A stretch of DNA of 64,000 nucleotides, from positions 1-64,000 of the forward strand of contig NZ_JACNMP010000005.1 in NCBI RefSeq assembly GCF_017592335.1. The letters run 5' to 3'. The stretch's first letter is position 1. Each line of letters starts with the position of its first letter. Source of the DNA: Pseudaestuariivita rosea. Its GTDB lineage: Bacteria; Pseudomonadota; Alphaproteobacteria; Rhodobacterales; Rhodobacteraceae. A program made the translations under genes and the position numbers. The notes beneath the pieces are model-generated. The model did not search any database and was not told the origin of the DNA. It worked only from the letters and a program-made list of their open reading frames with translations. Of the stretch, positions 1 through 8,830 are shown in pieces.

Positions 1-1
1 T

Positions 2-163
2 CGCCTCCGATTACGTGGCCCATGCGGCGCAAACGGTTCGAACGGCTTACGCGGCCCCACTGGGGCCACGGTCCATTCTCACTCCATCCTCGCCGCCACC
101 GCCCAGAACCTCCGCAAACTCGCAAAGCTCATCCCGGCTTCACAAAAGATATCCGCCATATGA
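2..163 (+). pseudogene. C-terminal end of an IS transposase
   Basis: The frame is open from the window edge to a TGA at 161-163 and encodes about 53 residues. It contains ILAATAQNLRKLAKL, a C-terminal motif typical of DDE transposases of the IS1182/IS5 type (TAQNLrrLAKL). Only the end is visible, so it cannot be said whether the IS is intact upstream. The bases after the stop (164-235) include a GAGTTTTTCAACGGAAT-like stretch that fits an IS terminal repeat. The IS has replaced the upstream part of an integrase gene whose 3' end starts at about 236. Family assignment is by motif memory only. Confidence 0.65.
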
Positions 164-235
164 CCAAGATCTCGGCTGGGCAGATACCAAGGACAAACCC
201 AAGCATTCAAACCGTAGAGTTTTTCAACGGAATAA

Positions 236-379
236 GCCCAGACCGGATGTTCGCAGTATCATATCATGTCGATCCACGGACATACCCAGACACAGACCTC
301 GGAGGTCTACACAAAAGGAGTCGAACGCTGGAAAATGGTCGCCGATGCGATGCGGAAATTAGAGTCGATAGAGTGGTAA
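236..379 (+). pseudogene. 3' remnant of a tyrosine integrase
   Basis: The last 47 codons of a phage-type tyrosine recombinase, in frame to TAA at 377-379. 41 of 47 residues match the C-terminus of the intact integrase ending at 43154, including the HGH motif and the catalytic-tyrosine context EVYTKG. The 5' part has been replaced by an IS end, so the gene is dead. It is followed, as in the intact copy, by two hairpins and a copy of the tRNA-Gly 3' end. This makes it the relic of a related element integrated at the same tRNA. Confidence 0.85.
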
Positions 380-455
380 GTGTCCCACGGTCAATTATTA
401 CATGGGACAGGTTTAATAATAACCTATTGAATTACAAAAATAATATTTTTTAAAA

Positions 456-494
456 TGGAGCGGGCGATGAGATTCGAACTCACCACCCTTACCT
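456..494. repeat. att site copy 1 (tRNA-Gly 3' part)
   Basis: 39 bases match the 3' part of tRNA-Gly at 43231-43269 with a single mismatch (G to C at 484 relative to the tRNA). The match stops in the anticodon arm, so this is not a working tRNA. Its place directly after an integrase remnant marks it as a junction left by site-specific integration into the tRNA gene. Confidence 0.85.
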
Positions 495-505
495 GTCTCT
501 GAAAA

Positions 506-883
506 CTATTGGCTGACTTGCAAGGTTCCCGATGCAGCTTGTTGGCAGGCAGTTTGAGCTAGAAATTCAGTATGTGCCCTTTCGCCCTGACCATTTGCGT
601 TCAAGCGGACATAGTAAGGCTTGAAGCCAACATATGCGCCAAAGCTATTTTTACCGTTCACTTCGCCACAAACAACAGTGCCGCCTGTAGCCATACGATA
701 AACTCTTTCATTTCTGAATTGAGCGGCGGCAGGGTCTTTGAAGTTGAGGCCTACTGTCAATGTATTTCGCGCCGTTGCCAAAGTAGTTTCGTTTGCGACG
801 ATCGGAGTAACCTGCACAGGTGTTGGTGGTGGACCGCAGCTTGCAACAGTTCCAATTATTAGCAGAGCAAAAATTCGTTTCAT
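506..883 (-). CDS. small lipoprotein, unknown function
   Basis: 125 residues. The N-terminus is a lipoprotein signal: MKR, a hydrophobic stretch, then a lipobox (VASC) with the acylated cysteine at residue 16. The mature part has a FKDPAAAQFRN segment and a VCGEVNGKNSFGAY segment, a combination I have seen in small conserved proteobacterial hypotheticals, often on mobile elements. No catalytic motif is evident. It lies alone between att copies 1 and 2, in a stretch more AT-rich than the prophage. The product is probably anchored in the inner or outer membrane. The family is recognised only loosely and the role is unknown. Confidence 0.65.
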   Translation of the reverse strand: MKRIFALLIIGTVASCGPPPTPVQVTPIVANETTLATARNTLTVGLNFKDPAAAQFRNERVYRMATGGTVVCGEVNGKNSFGAYVGFKPYYVRLNANGQGERAHTEFLAQTACQQAASGTLQVSQ

Positions 884-1570
884 TGTATAAACCCAAGTTA
901 CTGTTCAAAGATTGGTTACGTATCAATCCTGACGAAAGTTTGGCCAATAAAAGGTATCGGTCCTTTTGCTTGCTAGACCTTAAGTGACTTCGATGGCCAT
1001 TGAACTGTCGGACCAGCCGTTATGGGGAGGGATTCGCGCCTATATTGTTTGTGATAAAAATACCGCAAAATTTCTACCCCATTGTACACCCCAGCACTCA
1101 GAAAAGCAAAAAGACCGCTGGAGCAGTCTCATGCTAACCAATTAGTTTTTCTGTATTTTTTGGAGCGGGCGATGAGATTAGAAAATCCTGATTTATTTAA
1201 TAATATCAATAGCTTTATGTCCCACAAGCGCACTATAATCGCTCTAATGAAATCAATAGGTTACAATGGAGCTGTCCCACGATAATCAGCTACATTTAGA
1301 CACTTGAACCATCCGACAACCAAGCTCTAGGCCGATCCATGCCACATATTTTTCAATCATTATGCCTTTATAACTGATACACTTTTTGCAGGTATAATTC
1401 AGGCGGAAATTCAGCTCATAGCTGACAAGCTCTTGGCAAGACTGATCTTATCAGAATAGATTAACTGAGTTGGTTATTTGCAGAGGACTTATTTGATGAA
1501 CACGCGTGAGGCTCTGACATAACCTTATCAGTTTAAGTTCCAAAAAAATTCTGAGAGATTTAACCAGTCC
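884..1570. other. non-coding stretch with att copy 2
   Basis: About 690 bases of AT-rich DNA with no convincing gene. The only ORF of note (1082-1285) crosses an att copy and has no recognisable protein pattern. The stretch holds the 19-base tRNA-Gly-like copy at 1161-1179. The promoter of the DUF4123 gene probably lies near its right end, but no clear -35/-10 pair stands out. Confidence 0.5.
1161..1179. repeat. att site copy 2 (short)
   Basis: 19 bases identical to the last bases of the tRNA-Gly gene (43231-43249) and to att copy 1 (456-474). The similarity ends abruptly. It may be the true left end of the element that ends at 43231, or the scar of an excised or degraded element between copies 1 and 2. 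Confidence 0.65.
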
Positions 1571-2677
1571 ATGATCGACTACGATGGCATAAACTTCAAC
1601 CAGTGGGATATGGCAACCGAGCCACAGACGGCACCCGACAGCCCCGGCCTAATCATCGAAACAATCGATGGCGTTGAACCGCTGGATGATCAGTTTGGGG
1701 TTGATCCCAAAAAGACCGTACCTGACGCGCTCTATGATTCCCTCTTCGGCCAGCCCACCCCAACCGCAGCCGAATTTCAGGCGGTCAGTGGCGGCCGACT
1801 GCTGCACACCTACGCCATTCTCGATGCCGCCAAAGTACCCAATCTGCCCGAATTGCTGGCCAGCTCTGACCTTGAGCATAGCTGCCTCTTCAAAGGCCAG
1901 GCCCAGGACGACCTCGGACATGCCGCTCCTTGGTTGGTCAGAATGCTGGAGGACAGAAGACTCACACGAAATTTATTCACCCATGACGAAAAAACAAACG
2001 ATGCTATGGGGTATCAATGGGCGCGGGAACCTGGTGTTTTTGTCCGTACAACTGCGGATTTTGAAGCTGTCTGGAAACATTTTCGTAGATTTACAAAAGT
2101 GCAGGCTGAAAACGGAAAGTGGCATTTCTTCCGGTTTTATGATCCCGCAGTGGCATCTCCATTTTTTGAACACAACCGCCTGGATACTTCGCTTTGCGAT
2201 ACGTTTTTCAAATCAAACGATATCACTATTCAAAGCTTGATCTCTGTGCGCGGGCTAACTGGTAAAGCGGATATTTTCAAACCAACGGCTTCAGAAACAT
2301 CCATAAAACGCCCACCTCATCTAACCCTAACGGATCAACAACTGATCCCATTCCGCATGACGCAAGCCGACAAAGACATAACCTCGATGGCTCAGAATTT
2401 GCGCCAGGACTTCCCGAACGAACTGCACACCCAATCCGATACACAGCTACACCAAGCAATTAAGACATCAATCAACCGCATGACGGCTTACGGCTTTCGT
2501 CAGAAAGAAAACCTTTATATTCTGGCTGCATGGGATCTGTTTCTTGGCAAAAACTTCGAAAGCCGTGAAGAAACTGGAACCCTTAAATCAATCTTGGAAA
2601 ACGACACGCCGGAAACGGTGAAGATGCAGAAACTCAAATCCCTTCTAGGTCAATCCCATTTGGAAAGAAGCTCATAA
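1571..2677 (+). CDS. DUF4123 type VI effector adaptor
   Basis: 368 residues. The N-terminal half fits the DUF4123 domain: a start such as PDALYDSLFG, then YAILDAAKVPNL, DDLGHAAPWLV, and after a WAREPGVFV segment the typical HFRRFTKVQ and FRFYDPAV. DUF4123 proteins (Tap-1/TEC) are adaptors that load a cargo effector onto the VgrG tip of the type VI secretion system. The C-terminal part (about 230-368) is less conserved and may bind the effector. The stop codon overlaps the ATG of the effector gene (TAATG at 2675-2679), which suggests coupled translation. No VgrG or other secretion gene is in the window, so the pair must use machinery encoded elsewhere. The start at 1571 has no strong ribosome site; 1610 is an alternative. 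Confidence 0.85.
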   Translation: MIDYDGINFNQWDMATEPQTAPDSPGLIIETIDGVEPLDDQFGVDPKKTVPDALYDSLFGQPTPTAAEFQAVSGGRLLHTYAILDAAKVPNLPELLASSDLEHSCLFKGQAQDDLGHAAPWLVRMLEDRRLTRNLFTHDEKTNDAMGYQWAREPGVFVRTTADFEAVWKHFRRFTKVQAENGKWHFFRFYDPAVASPFFEHNRLDTSLCDTFFKSNDITIQSLISVRGLTGKADIFKPTASETSIKRPPHLTLTDQQLIPFRMTQADKDITSMAQNLRQDFPNELHTQSDTQLHQAIKTSINRMTAYGFRQKENLYILAAWDLFLGKNFESREETGTLKSILENDTPETVKMQKLKSLLGQSHLERSS

Positions 2678-4566
2678 TGCAGCCCGGAGACATCCTGACA
2701 CGAACCGAGCACACAGCTATGCGCAACGCAGGCGAATTCGGTTGTCCAACACAGAAATGCGGCCGAGCGCTTGGCGTTCAGTTTTTCTATGACGATCCAC
2801 TTCAAACACCGATTGTCGGTTTGGAAATCGATCTTCAGGACGCACAGGGAAATGTCCTGATCCCGAGTATTCCGACTGAAACCCCTATGGCGCGGGGTAT
2901 GGAGGATGGCACACAACATGTTGCTGAGGTGCGACAGGACCTTGGCGGTGTAATTCACGGGGAGGTTCCTCTTTCAGCCGGAGCATCCGTTGCAACCACA
3001 AATCCGTCTCAAGACATCGAGAGTGCTGCTGATGAGGCATGGGAGATCGAAAAGCAGATTGTCGGCAATCTGTGGGACTTCGAGCAACAGATGAAAGCCG
3101 CTTTCGCTGAATACGTGCAGGAATGGGAAGAGGAAGGCTGGCTGGGTGCCGGCGGTGATTTTGTAAGCGGAATCGGCTCGGGCATCGCTGCATGGTGGAA
3201 CGGCGAGAAAGAATTCTGGGGATCGATCTGGGGTGCCCTGCGCAGTACAACAGCCGTTCCCGTGACACGACCGGTTGTCCCGGTCAGAACTGTTTCGTCA
3301 GCTCGCTTACCTGGACAGATGGGTGACATCCCGCGCGGTTATGAAACCAATATGTTGGATCATATGGCGCATATGGACCATTTCCATCGGACGGGTGAGA
3401 ATGCCGTGCCGGGGATCCATGGCGACTATCCAGGTCAACAACCGCCGCCACCCGAGACATCAGACGGTCGTAGCTGGGGCGATATCCTTGATGCCGGCGT
3501 CGAGATGGCCAAACCGTTGGTCGAACTGATGCGGGCCATGCTGACCGGCGATATCGATGAGATTATGGCGCGCATGCGCGATTTGCGGCCGCTTGAAAAA
3601 GTCGGTGGTGTTATTGGCGAATTTGCAGCTGCTCTGCGTGAGGCACTGGACAGAGGCGTCATCTGGCTCGGCAATATGATTGAAATGTTCCGCCGAACGC
3701 CGGTGTTAAACTTGATCTGCAACACGATGATGCGGGTCATCACCATGATGACACCCAATTTCTGGGCCAAAGCTATGGGGCAACTCGTGGGCTTTATCAT
3801 CCCGGAAGTGATCATCACAATTGTCTCAAAGATCATTGCAGCGCTTGCCAGTGTAACAATCGTTGGTGCCGCAGCGGGGGCCGCCCTTATCGCAGCGCGT
3901 TTTGCCCGGATCGCAGACATGGCCCGAAGTGGCATCAAAGCTGTACCACACGTCGCTAAGGTTGGCACATTTGTTGATGAACTTGGTAAAATTATCAAAG
4001 ACCTACCCAGACTGGCCGGTGCGCTTGGACGCAGCATCAAGGAACGTGCCGACGACATCTGGACAAACAGGCAACAGTTTTTTCGTACAAGTCGGTATTG
4101 GAACACCAAGTTGGATGACCTTGCACGACAAGGACATGGTCCACAGAAACATGAGGGCGATGTCACGGGCACACAATTATTCGACCGAGTTTATCGAGGT
4201 GTTGACCCTGAAACCGGCGCGATACGTCGAAATGCAAAAGGAAACATTATTGGTGTAGGCAAGCATTCAACCAAGTTTAATACACCTGCTGACTACGTTA
4301 GAGCATATGAAAAAGCGCTAAAACACCCTGATTATGATGCATTTGTTAAGTCTGCAGATGCTAGAGTTGAGATTACGGTTAAAATGTCAGATGTTTTTGG
4401 CTCGAGATTTCACTCAAGAATTTCAGGCTACTCGATTGTTTCAGGCAAAGTAGGGCAAAACCCAACTATAGCTAAAACAGCTTTTGGACCAGATACAAAT
4501 ATCATTGTACGATTTCGGCGCGAAAACGGTATCATAAAGTTAACAACTCTATATCCAAATCCATAG
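2677..4566 (+). CDS. putative type VI effector, polymorphic toxin
   Basis: 629 residues, coupled to the DUF4123 adaptor. The N-terminal 110 residues look like a delivery region. Residues 115-190 are charged and Trp-rich. Residues 250-260 hold a proline run. A long hydrophobic stretch spans about 365-410. The C-terminal part (about 470-629) resembles toxin tips of polymorphic toxins: HGPQKHEGDVTGTQLFDRV, GVDPETG, and an end of IIKLTTLYPNP that recalls nuclease toxins of the BECR type. The exact fold and activity are inference. The DNA becomes clearly more AT-rich from about 4180, which fits a swapped-in toxin tip. Three small paralogous genes follow, the first 15 bases downstream, as expected for immunity genes. 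Confidence 0.75.
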   Translation: MQPGDILTRTEHTAMRNAGEFGCPTQKCGRALGVQFFYDDPLQTPIVGLEIDLQDAQGNVLIPSIPTETPMARGMEDGTQHVAEVRQDLGGVIHGEVPLSAGASVATTNPSQDIESAADEAWEIEKQIVGNLWDFEQQMKAAFAEYVQEWEEEGWLGAGGDFVSGIGSGIAAWWNGEKEFWGSIWGALRSTTAVPVTRPVVPVRTVSSARLPGQMGDIPRGYETNMLDHMAHMDHFHRTGENAVPGIHGDYPGQQPPPPETSDGRSWGDILDAGVEMAKPLVELMRAMLTGDIDEIMARMRDLRPLEKVGGVIGEFAAALREALDRGVIWLGNMIEMFRRTPVLNLICNTMMRVITMMTPNFWAKAMGQLVGFIIPEVIITIVSKIIAALASVTIVGAAAGAALIAARFARIADMARSGIKAVPHVAKVGTFVDELGKIIKDLPRLAGALGRSIKERADDIWTNRQQFFRTSRYWNTKLDDLARQGHGPQKHEGDVTGTQLFDRVYRGVDPETGAIRRNAKGNIIGVGKHSTKFNTPADYVRAYEKALKHPDYDAFVKSADARVEITVKMSDVFGSRFHSRISGYSIVSGKVGQNPTIAKTAFGPDTNIIVRFRRENGIIKLTTLYPNP

Positions 4567-4581
4567 ATCTTGGAGCAAAAG

Positions 4582-4881
4582 ATGAGCTTGAATGTATCAG
4601 CACGTATGAAAACTTTACTTGGATCATACCGCCCCGAAGTTTGGGAGGTTGATGACATACCCGAAATAATTGCATCCTTTGGTGTCGAGGGTGTTTCGAA
4701 ATTGCATGAAGAAGCTGAAGAGCTTCTTCGTAAAAAAAGAATTAATACAGAATTTATAGAAGCAATGACGGCTTGGGAGCTACCAAACGACAAAAAAGCG
4801 CGTGATTTTTTCATACAGTTTAGCCAGTTATTAAGCGGAAACGCAGACATAGTGCCTGATATTGCTGATTTTACTGACTGA
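4582..4881 (+). CDS. putative immunity protein, copy 1
   Basis: 99 residues from the ATG at 4582, chosen because GGAG lies at 4572-4575. A TTG at 4570 is in frame but has no such site. The protein is acidic and mostly helical, with no signal peptide. It is paralogous to the genes at 5045 and 5344: all share an LLxxY start, a central EELLRKKRIN-like segment, a KKARDFF-like segment and a D-I-x end. Its position directly after the effector makes it the likely cognate immunity protein, neutralising the toxin in the cytoplasm. I do not recognise a named family. Confidence 0.7.
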   Translation: MSLNVSARMKTLLGSYRPEVWEVDDIPEIIASFGVEGVSKLHEEAEELLRKKRINTEFIEAMTAWELPNDKKARDFFIQFSQLLSGNADIVPDIADFTD

Positions 4882-4887
4882 TTTCAA

Positions 4888-5013
4888 ATGCTTTGCATGA
4901 TTACAATCTTATCGCGAACATTTTGTATCAGCGAGGTTGATGCAGCCACTGAACTCAAAGGCCGCGCTAAGGTAATCGACGGCGACACTCTTCAGGCAGT
5001 CCGTACTTGCTAA
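4888..5013 (+). pseudogene. thermonuclease (SNase-like) gene fragment
   Basis: A 41-codon frame starts with a hydrophobic, signal-like segment and continues ELKGRAKVIDGDTLQA. GRAxVIDGDTL is the N-terminal signature of staphylococcal-nuclease-like thermonucleases. The frame stops at 5013, right after the signature, so the catalytic Arg/Glu region is missing. The break coincides with a fragment of toxin tail (5004-5033), pointing to a recombination junction. It is unlikely to make an active protein. Confidence 0.6.
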
Positions 5014-5033
5014 CTACGTATCCAAATCCGTGA
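5004..5033 (+). pseudogene. remnant of a toxin C-terminus
   Basis: Read in the frame ending at TGA 5031-5033 this gives YLLTTYPNP-stop, close to the effector end KLTTLYPNP-stop at 4540-4566. The DNA is also alike around TATCCAAATCC. As in the intact pair, an immunity-like gene starts shortly after the stop (5045). It is best explained as the last codons of a displaced second toxin gene whose immunity gene has been kept. Confidence 0.55.
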
Positions 5034-5044
5034 AGAGAATTAAC

Positions 5045-5332
5045 ATGGCGAACAGTAATCAAATATCAAATAATCTGAAAAACCTACTCAGCTATTTCGA
5101 CTCTAACGCTTACTATCCAGATGAGGTGAAAGAATACATTATCGAGTGCTCAGATGATAAACGGCAAGAATTAGAGCTAGAGCTGAAGAGAATGATTTCT
5201 GGCTCGGGTGATGTCGCCAACATTTTAGAAACCAATACTGGTTTTGGTATAAAAGATCAGAAAACTGCAAAGAAATTTTTTGATGATTTAAGAATACACC
5301 TTTTTGATAACGGCCCCGTTCCTGAGATTTGA
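5045..5332 (+). CDS. putative immunity protein, copy 2 (orphan)
   Basis: 95 residues from the ATG at 5045, preceded by GAAGAGAA; a GTG at 5030 is in frame but would overlap the toxin-tail remnant. It is paralogous to the genes on either side (LKNLLSYFDSN start, KTAKKFFDDL segment, short acidic end) but clearly diverged from them. No intact toxin precedes it, only a toxin-tail remnant, so it probably protects against a toxin of related strains. It is AT-rich, unlike the phage genes. The function is inferred from context and paralogy. Confidence 0.65.
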   Translation: MANSNQISNNLKNLLSYFDSNAYYPDEVKEYIIECSDDKRQELELELKRMISGSGDVANILETNTGFGIKDQKTAKKFFDDLRIHLFDNGPVPEI

Positions 5333-5343
5333 GATGGCTTGCT

Positions 5344-5643
5344 ATGATATCAGTACATCTTCGCACACTATTGAGCAGCTATCACCCAAACTCCTTTGCC
5401 CCGAACGGCATTGGTGCTGACGTCGAGCCATATCTAGCCGCTTTGAGCCAAGACGATATAGATGCGCTTTATGAGGAAATGAATAAGCTCTTGAAGGATA
5501 AGAAGGTGGACAAAGAATTCATGGAGCGCGCTTTAGGTGAAAATCTTTTGGATGAGCAGTCTGCCATCAAATGCTTTAGTGAATTAAGAGATTTCTTTTG
5601 CGGTAAACGCTCTGAGCCTGACATTGCCGTGTACTTTGAATGA
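5344..5643 (+). CDS. putative immunity protein, copy 3 (orphan)
   Basis: 99 residues from the ATG at 5344. A TTG at 5329 would overlap the previous stop; the ATG start aligns best with the two paralogues (LRTLLSSYHPN against MKTLLGSYRPE in copy 1). It has the same layout: LLKDKKVDKEFME in the middle, a SAIKCFSELRDFF segment, and an EPDIAVYF end that matches VPDIADFTD of copy 1. It lies 11 bases after copy 2, in one transcription unit. It is closer to copy 1 than to copy 2. Confidence 0.65.
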   Translation: MISVHLRTLLSSYHPNSFAPNGIGADVEPYLAALSQDDIDALYEEMNKLLKDKKVDKEFMERALGENLLDEQSAIKCFSELRDFFCGKRSEPDIAVYFE

Positions 5644-6038
5644 CCAGAAAGTGCTGACTGTCTGTCAGAATGTAAACACTTCTTGGATCATGCTATGTCG
5701 ATGGAAACAAACTCGCGGCATCAGTAATTGCAAACAGTAATACCGTAGATTGCCCAAGATATTTGGGTGGTGGTATCGGCAGTTTGAAACGCCAGATTTA
5801 AGGCGGTTTATTCGACAGGCGCCATATTGTTAAATGTTCGGAAGACTGGCATTCACCGGCGACGCGAACGGAGTATCATTTTGCAACAAAAGCGGACTTT
5901 GGCTTCTAGTAGGAAAGCCAAGTTTAGACTTTAATCAAGCAATAAGGTTTTGGACGTCGTGACCACTTATGACGATAAGCGAAAAAAGCGAAATTGACGA
6001 CTGGACTGCTGAGCAAGAAAAAAAGAAGGGGAGCAAAA
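5644..6038. other. non-coding gap before the hsd operon
   Basis: About 395 bases without a convincing gene, between the immunity array and hsdM. It should hold the hsd promoter. I see no clear operator or terminator. A good ribosome site (GGGGAGC) lies at 6029-6034, just before the hsdM ATG. Confidence 0.5.
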
Positions 6039-7583
6039 ATGACAGGTCAGCAACGAGCCGAGGCTCTGCGCCGAGAAATCTGGCAAATTGCCAACAGGGT
6101 GCGAGGAGCGGTTGACGGCTGGGACTTCAAACAGTTTGTCCTGGGCGCACTGTTCTATCGCTTCATCAGCGAGAACTTCATCAGCTACATCGAAGGTGGT
6201 GACGACAGCATCAACTATACCGGTATGGCCGACACAGACATCCCCGATGAAGCCAAAATCGATGCGATCAAGACCAAAGGATACTTCATCTATCCAAGTC
6301 AGCTTTTTGAAAACGTGGTCAAAACAGCAAACCAAAACGACAGCCTGAACACAGACCTGGCCGAAATCTTTACAGCGATTGAGGCCTCGGCCAATGGCTA
6401 CCCATCCGAGCAGGACATCAATGGTCTCTTTGCCGACTTCGACACCACCAGCAATCGCCTTGGCAGCACGGTCAAGCAAAAGAACGAAAGGCTTGCAGAA
6501 GTCTTAAAAGGGGTGGCTGGCTTGCCGCTGACATTCGAGGAAAACAAAAACGACCTCTTCGGCGACGCTTACGAGTTCTTGATTTCAAACTACGCCGCCA
6601 ACGCTGGTAAGTCGGGTGGTGAGTTCTTCACGCCGACGCATGTGTCCAAGCTGATCGCGAAACTGGCCATGCACAAGCAGACCAACGTCAACAAGATCTA
6701 TGATCCAGCGGCGGGTTCCGGATCGCTGCTTTTGCAGGCCAAGGAGGAGTTCGACAACCACATCATCGAAGACGGCTTCTTTGGGCAGGAGATCAACTAC
6801 ACCACCTACAATCTCGCCCGCATGAACATGTTCCTGCACAATATCAACTACGACAAGTTCAACATCCAGTACGGCAACACGCTGGAAGATCCGCATTTTC
6901 AGGATGACAAGCCCTTTGACGCCATCGTATCGAACCCACCGTATTCAGTGAAATGGAAAGGCGCGGATGATCCAACCCTGATCAATGATGAGCGCTTTGC
7001 GCCCGCCGGTGTTCTTGCCCCAAAGTCGAAGGCGGATTTCGCCTTTGTCCTTCATGCGCTGCACTACCTGTCGGCCAAGGGCCGCGCTGCGATCGTTTGC
7101 TTCCCTGGTATATTCTACCGTGGCGGGGCAGAGCAGAAGATCCGCAAGTATCTGGTCGACAACAACTTTGTTGAAACGGTGATCGCGCTCGCGCCGAACT
7201 TGTTTTTTGGCACGACCATCGCGGTGAACATTCTTGTGCTGGCAAAGAACAAGACTGACACGGCCGTTCAGTTCATCGATGCCACGGGCGAAGAGTTCTT
7301 CCGCAAAGGCACGAACAACAACTTCATGGAAGACCGGCACATTGCCGAGATCATGAAGATGTTCGACAACAAAGAGAACGTGCCTCATGTAGCTGAAACC
7401 GTCCCCTACGATACGATTGTCGAGAAAGACTATAACCTGTCGGTCAGTGCCTATGTTGAACCCAAGGACACCCGCGAAGTTGTCAATATCAAGGAGTTGA
7501 ACGCGAAGCTGGTGTCCACTGTCGCCAAGATTGACCAGCTACGCGCAGACATCGACGCCATCGTTGCGGAGATCGAGGCATGA
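6039..7583 (+). CDS. hsdM: type I RM DNA methyltransferase subunit M
   Basis: 514 residues from the ATG at 6039, chosen for the GGGGAGC ribosome site; a TTG at 5994 is in frame but unsupported. It begins with the HsdM N-terminal helical domain ([14 protein letters not shown]). The SAM-binding motif I is DPAAGSGSL at about 222-230 and the catalytic motif IV is NPPY at 299-302, which marks N6-adenine methylation. With HsdS it forms the modification enzyme, and with HsdR the restriction complex. The stop overlaps the hsdS ATG (ATGA at 7580-7583). It is the first gene of an operon ending at 13096. All key motifs are present, so the enzyme looks functional. Confidence 0.95.
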   Translation: MTGQQRAEALRREIWQIANRVRGAVDGWDFKQFVLGALFYRFISENFISYIEGGDDSINYTGMADTDIPDEAKIDAIKTKGYFIYPSQLFENVVKTANQNDSLNTDLAEIFTAIEASANGYPSEQDINGLFADFDTTSNRLGSTVKQKNERLAEVLKGVAGLPLTFEENKNDLFGDAYEFLISNYAANAGKSGGEFFTPTHVSKLIAKLAMHKQTNVNKIYDPAAGSGSLLLQAKEEFDNHIIEDGFFGQEINYTTYNLARMNMFLHNINYDKFNIQYGNTLEDPHFQDDKPFDAIVSNPPYSVKWKGADDPTLINDERFAPAGVLAPKSKADFAFVLHALHYLSAKGRAAIVCFPGIFYRGGAEQKIRKYLVDNNFVETVIALAPNLFFGTTIAVNILVLAKNKTDTAVQFIDATGEEFFRKGTNNNFMEDRHIAEIMKMFDNKENVPHVAETVPYDTIVEKDYNLSVSAYVEPKDTREVVNIKELNAKLVSTVAKIDQLRADIDAIVAEIEA

Positions 7584-8830
7584 GCGATCTAAGCTTTCTG
7601 GAAAAGCTTCTGGATGGGGCTGCGGTCGAGTGGAAATCTGTTTCTGATATCTTCCATGTCAAAAACGGGTATACGCCGAGCAAGAGTAACAAGGCGTTCT
7701 GGGAGCATGGCACGGTTCCTTGGTTCAGGATGGATGACATCCGTGAAAATGGCCGAGTGTTGAGCCAATCGCTCCAGAATATCACTGAAGATGCAGTGAA
7801 GGGGGGGAAGCTGTTCCCCGCGAATTCGATGATATTTGCCACCTCGGCAACCATCGGAGAGCACGCACTGGTCACTGTTCCATACTTGGCAAATCAGAGG
7901 TTTACCAACCTCGCTTTGAAAGATGAGTATACAGAAAGTTTTGACCGTAAATTCTTGTTCTACTATGGTTTTTTGCTGGCAGATTGGTCCAAGAACAATA
8001 CGACGAAATCCAGCTTCGCATCTGTAGATATGGACGGTTTTCGCAAGTTTCCTGTGCCCATCCCATGCCCTGAGGACCCAGAAAAATCGCTCGCGATCCA
8101 AGCGGAGATTGTTCGGATTTTGGACAGCTTCACCGAGCTGACAGCCGAGCTTAAGGCCCGTAAGCAGCAATACAACCACTATCGAGAGCAATTGCTAGAC
8201 TATGAGGGCCAAGACGTTGAGCATTTGCCGATGGGTGACGAGCGGGTGGGATCCTTTACGCGCGGCGGCGGCCTTCAAAAGAAAGACTTCGCAGAGTCTG
8301 GAGTGGGCTGCATTCACTACGGTCAGGTTTACACCCACTACGGGACCTATGCCCACACAACAAAAAGCTTTGTTTCAGAAGAGTTTGCGAAGAAAGCTCG
8401 CATGGCAAAGCCGGGCGACTTGGTGATTGCGACAACGAGCGAGAACGATGAAGACGTCTGCAAGGCCGTCGCTTGGCTCGGCGATGAAGATATCGCGGTT
8501 AGCAGCGACGCGTGCTTTTACTCGCACAAGTTAAACCCTAAGTTTGTCGCCTACTTCTTCCAAACGGAGCAGTTTCAAAAACAAAAACGGGTTCACATTA
8601 CTGGCGCAAAGGTCAGACGTGTGAATGCCGACAACCTAGCCAAGATCTTGATCCCTGTCCCTTCTGCCGAAGAGCAAGACCGTGTTGTCGAAATCCTCGA
8701 CACGTTCGACACGCTGACCACATCGCTAAGCGAGGGCTTGCCGCGTGAAATCAAGTTGCGTCAGCAGCAGTATGAATACTACCGCGACCTTCTCTTGAGC
8801 TTTCCCAAACCCGAGGAGGCCGCGTTGTGA
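7580..8830 (+). CDS. hsdS: type I RM specificity subunit S
   Basis: 416 residues, the usual HsdS length. It has two variable target-recognition domains (about 15-170 and 220-360), each followed by a conserved helical spacer: [20 protein letters not shown] near 177 and [15 protein letters not shown] near 370, both ending with QQY-YREQLL-type sequence. It reads the bipartite DNA target and bridges two M subunits. The target cannot be predicted from the sequence by eye. It overlaps both neighbours by four bases (ATGA before, GTGA after), so translation is coupled along the operon. Confidence 0.93.
   Translation: MSDLSFLEKLLDGAAVEWKSVSDIFHVKNGYTPSKSNKAFWEHGTVPWFRMDDIRENGRVLSQSLQNITEDAVKGGKLFPANSMIFATSATIGEHALVTVPYLANQRFTNLALKDEYTESFDRKFLFYYGFLLADWSKNNTTKSSFASVDMDGFRKFPVPIPCPEDPEKSLAIQAEIVRILDSFTELTAELKARKQQYNHYREQLLDYEGQDVEHLPMGDERVGSFTRGGGLQKKDFAESGVGCIHYGQVYTHYGTYAHTTKSFVSEEFAKKARMAKPGDLVIATTSENDEDVCKAVAWLGDEDIAVSSDACFYSHKLNPKFVAYFFQTEQFQKQKRVHITGAKVRRVNADNLAKILIPVPSAEEQDRVVEILDTFDTLTTSLSEGLPREIKLRQQQYEYYRDLLLSFPKPEEAAL

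Noticed and set aside
1082-1285. 67-codon ORF across att copy 2
   Set aside because: It runs through a tRNA-derived repeat, has no ribosome site and no protein-like pattern.
5967-6479. 170-codon minus ORF opposite hsdM
   Set aside because: Shadow of hsdM; no ribosome site or domain.
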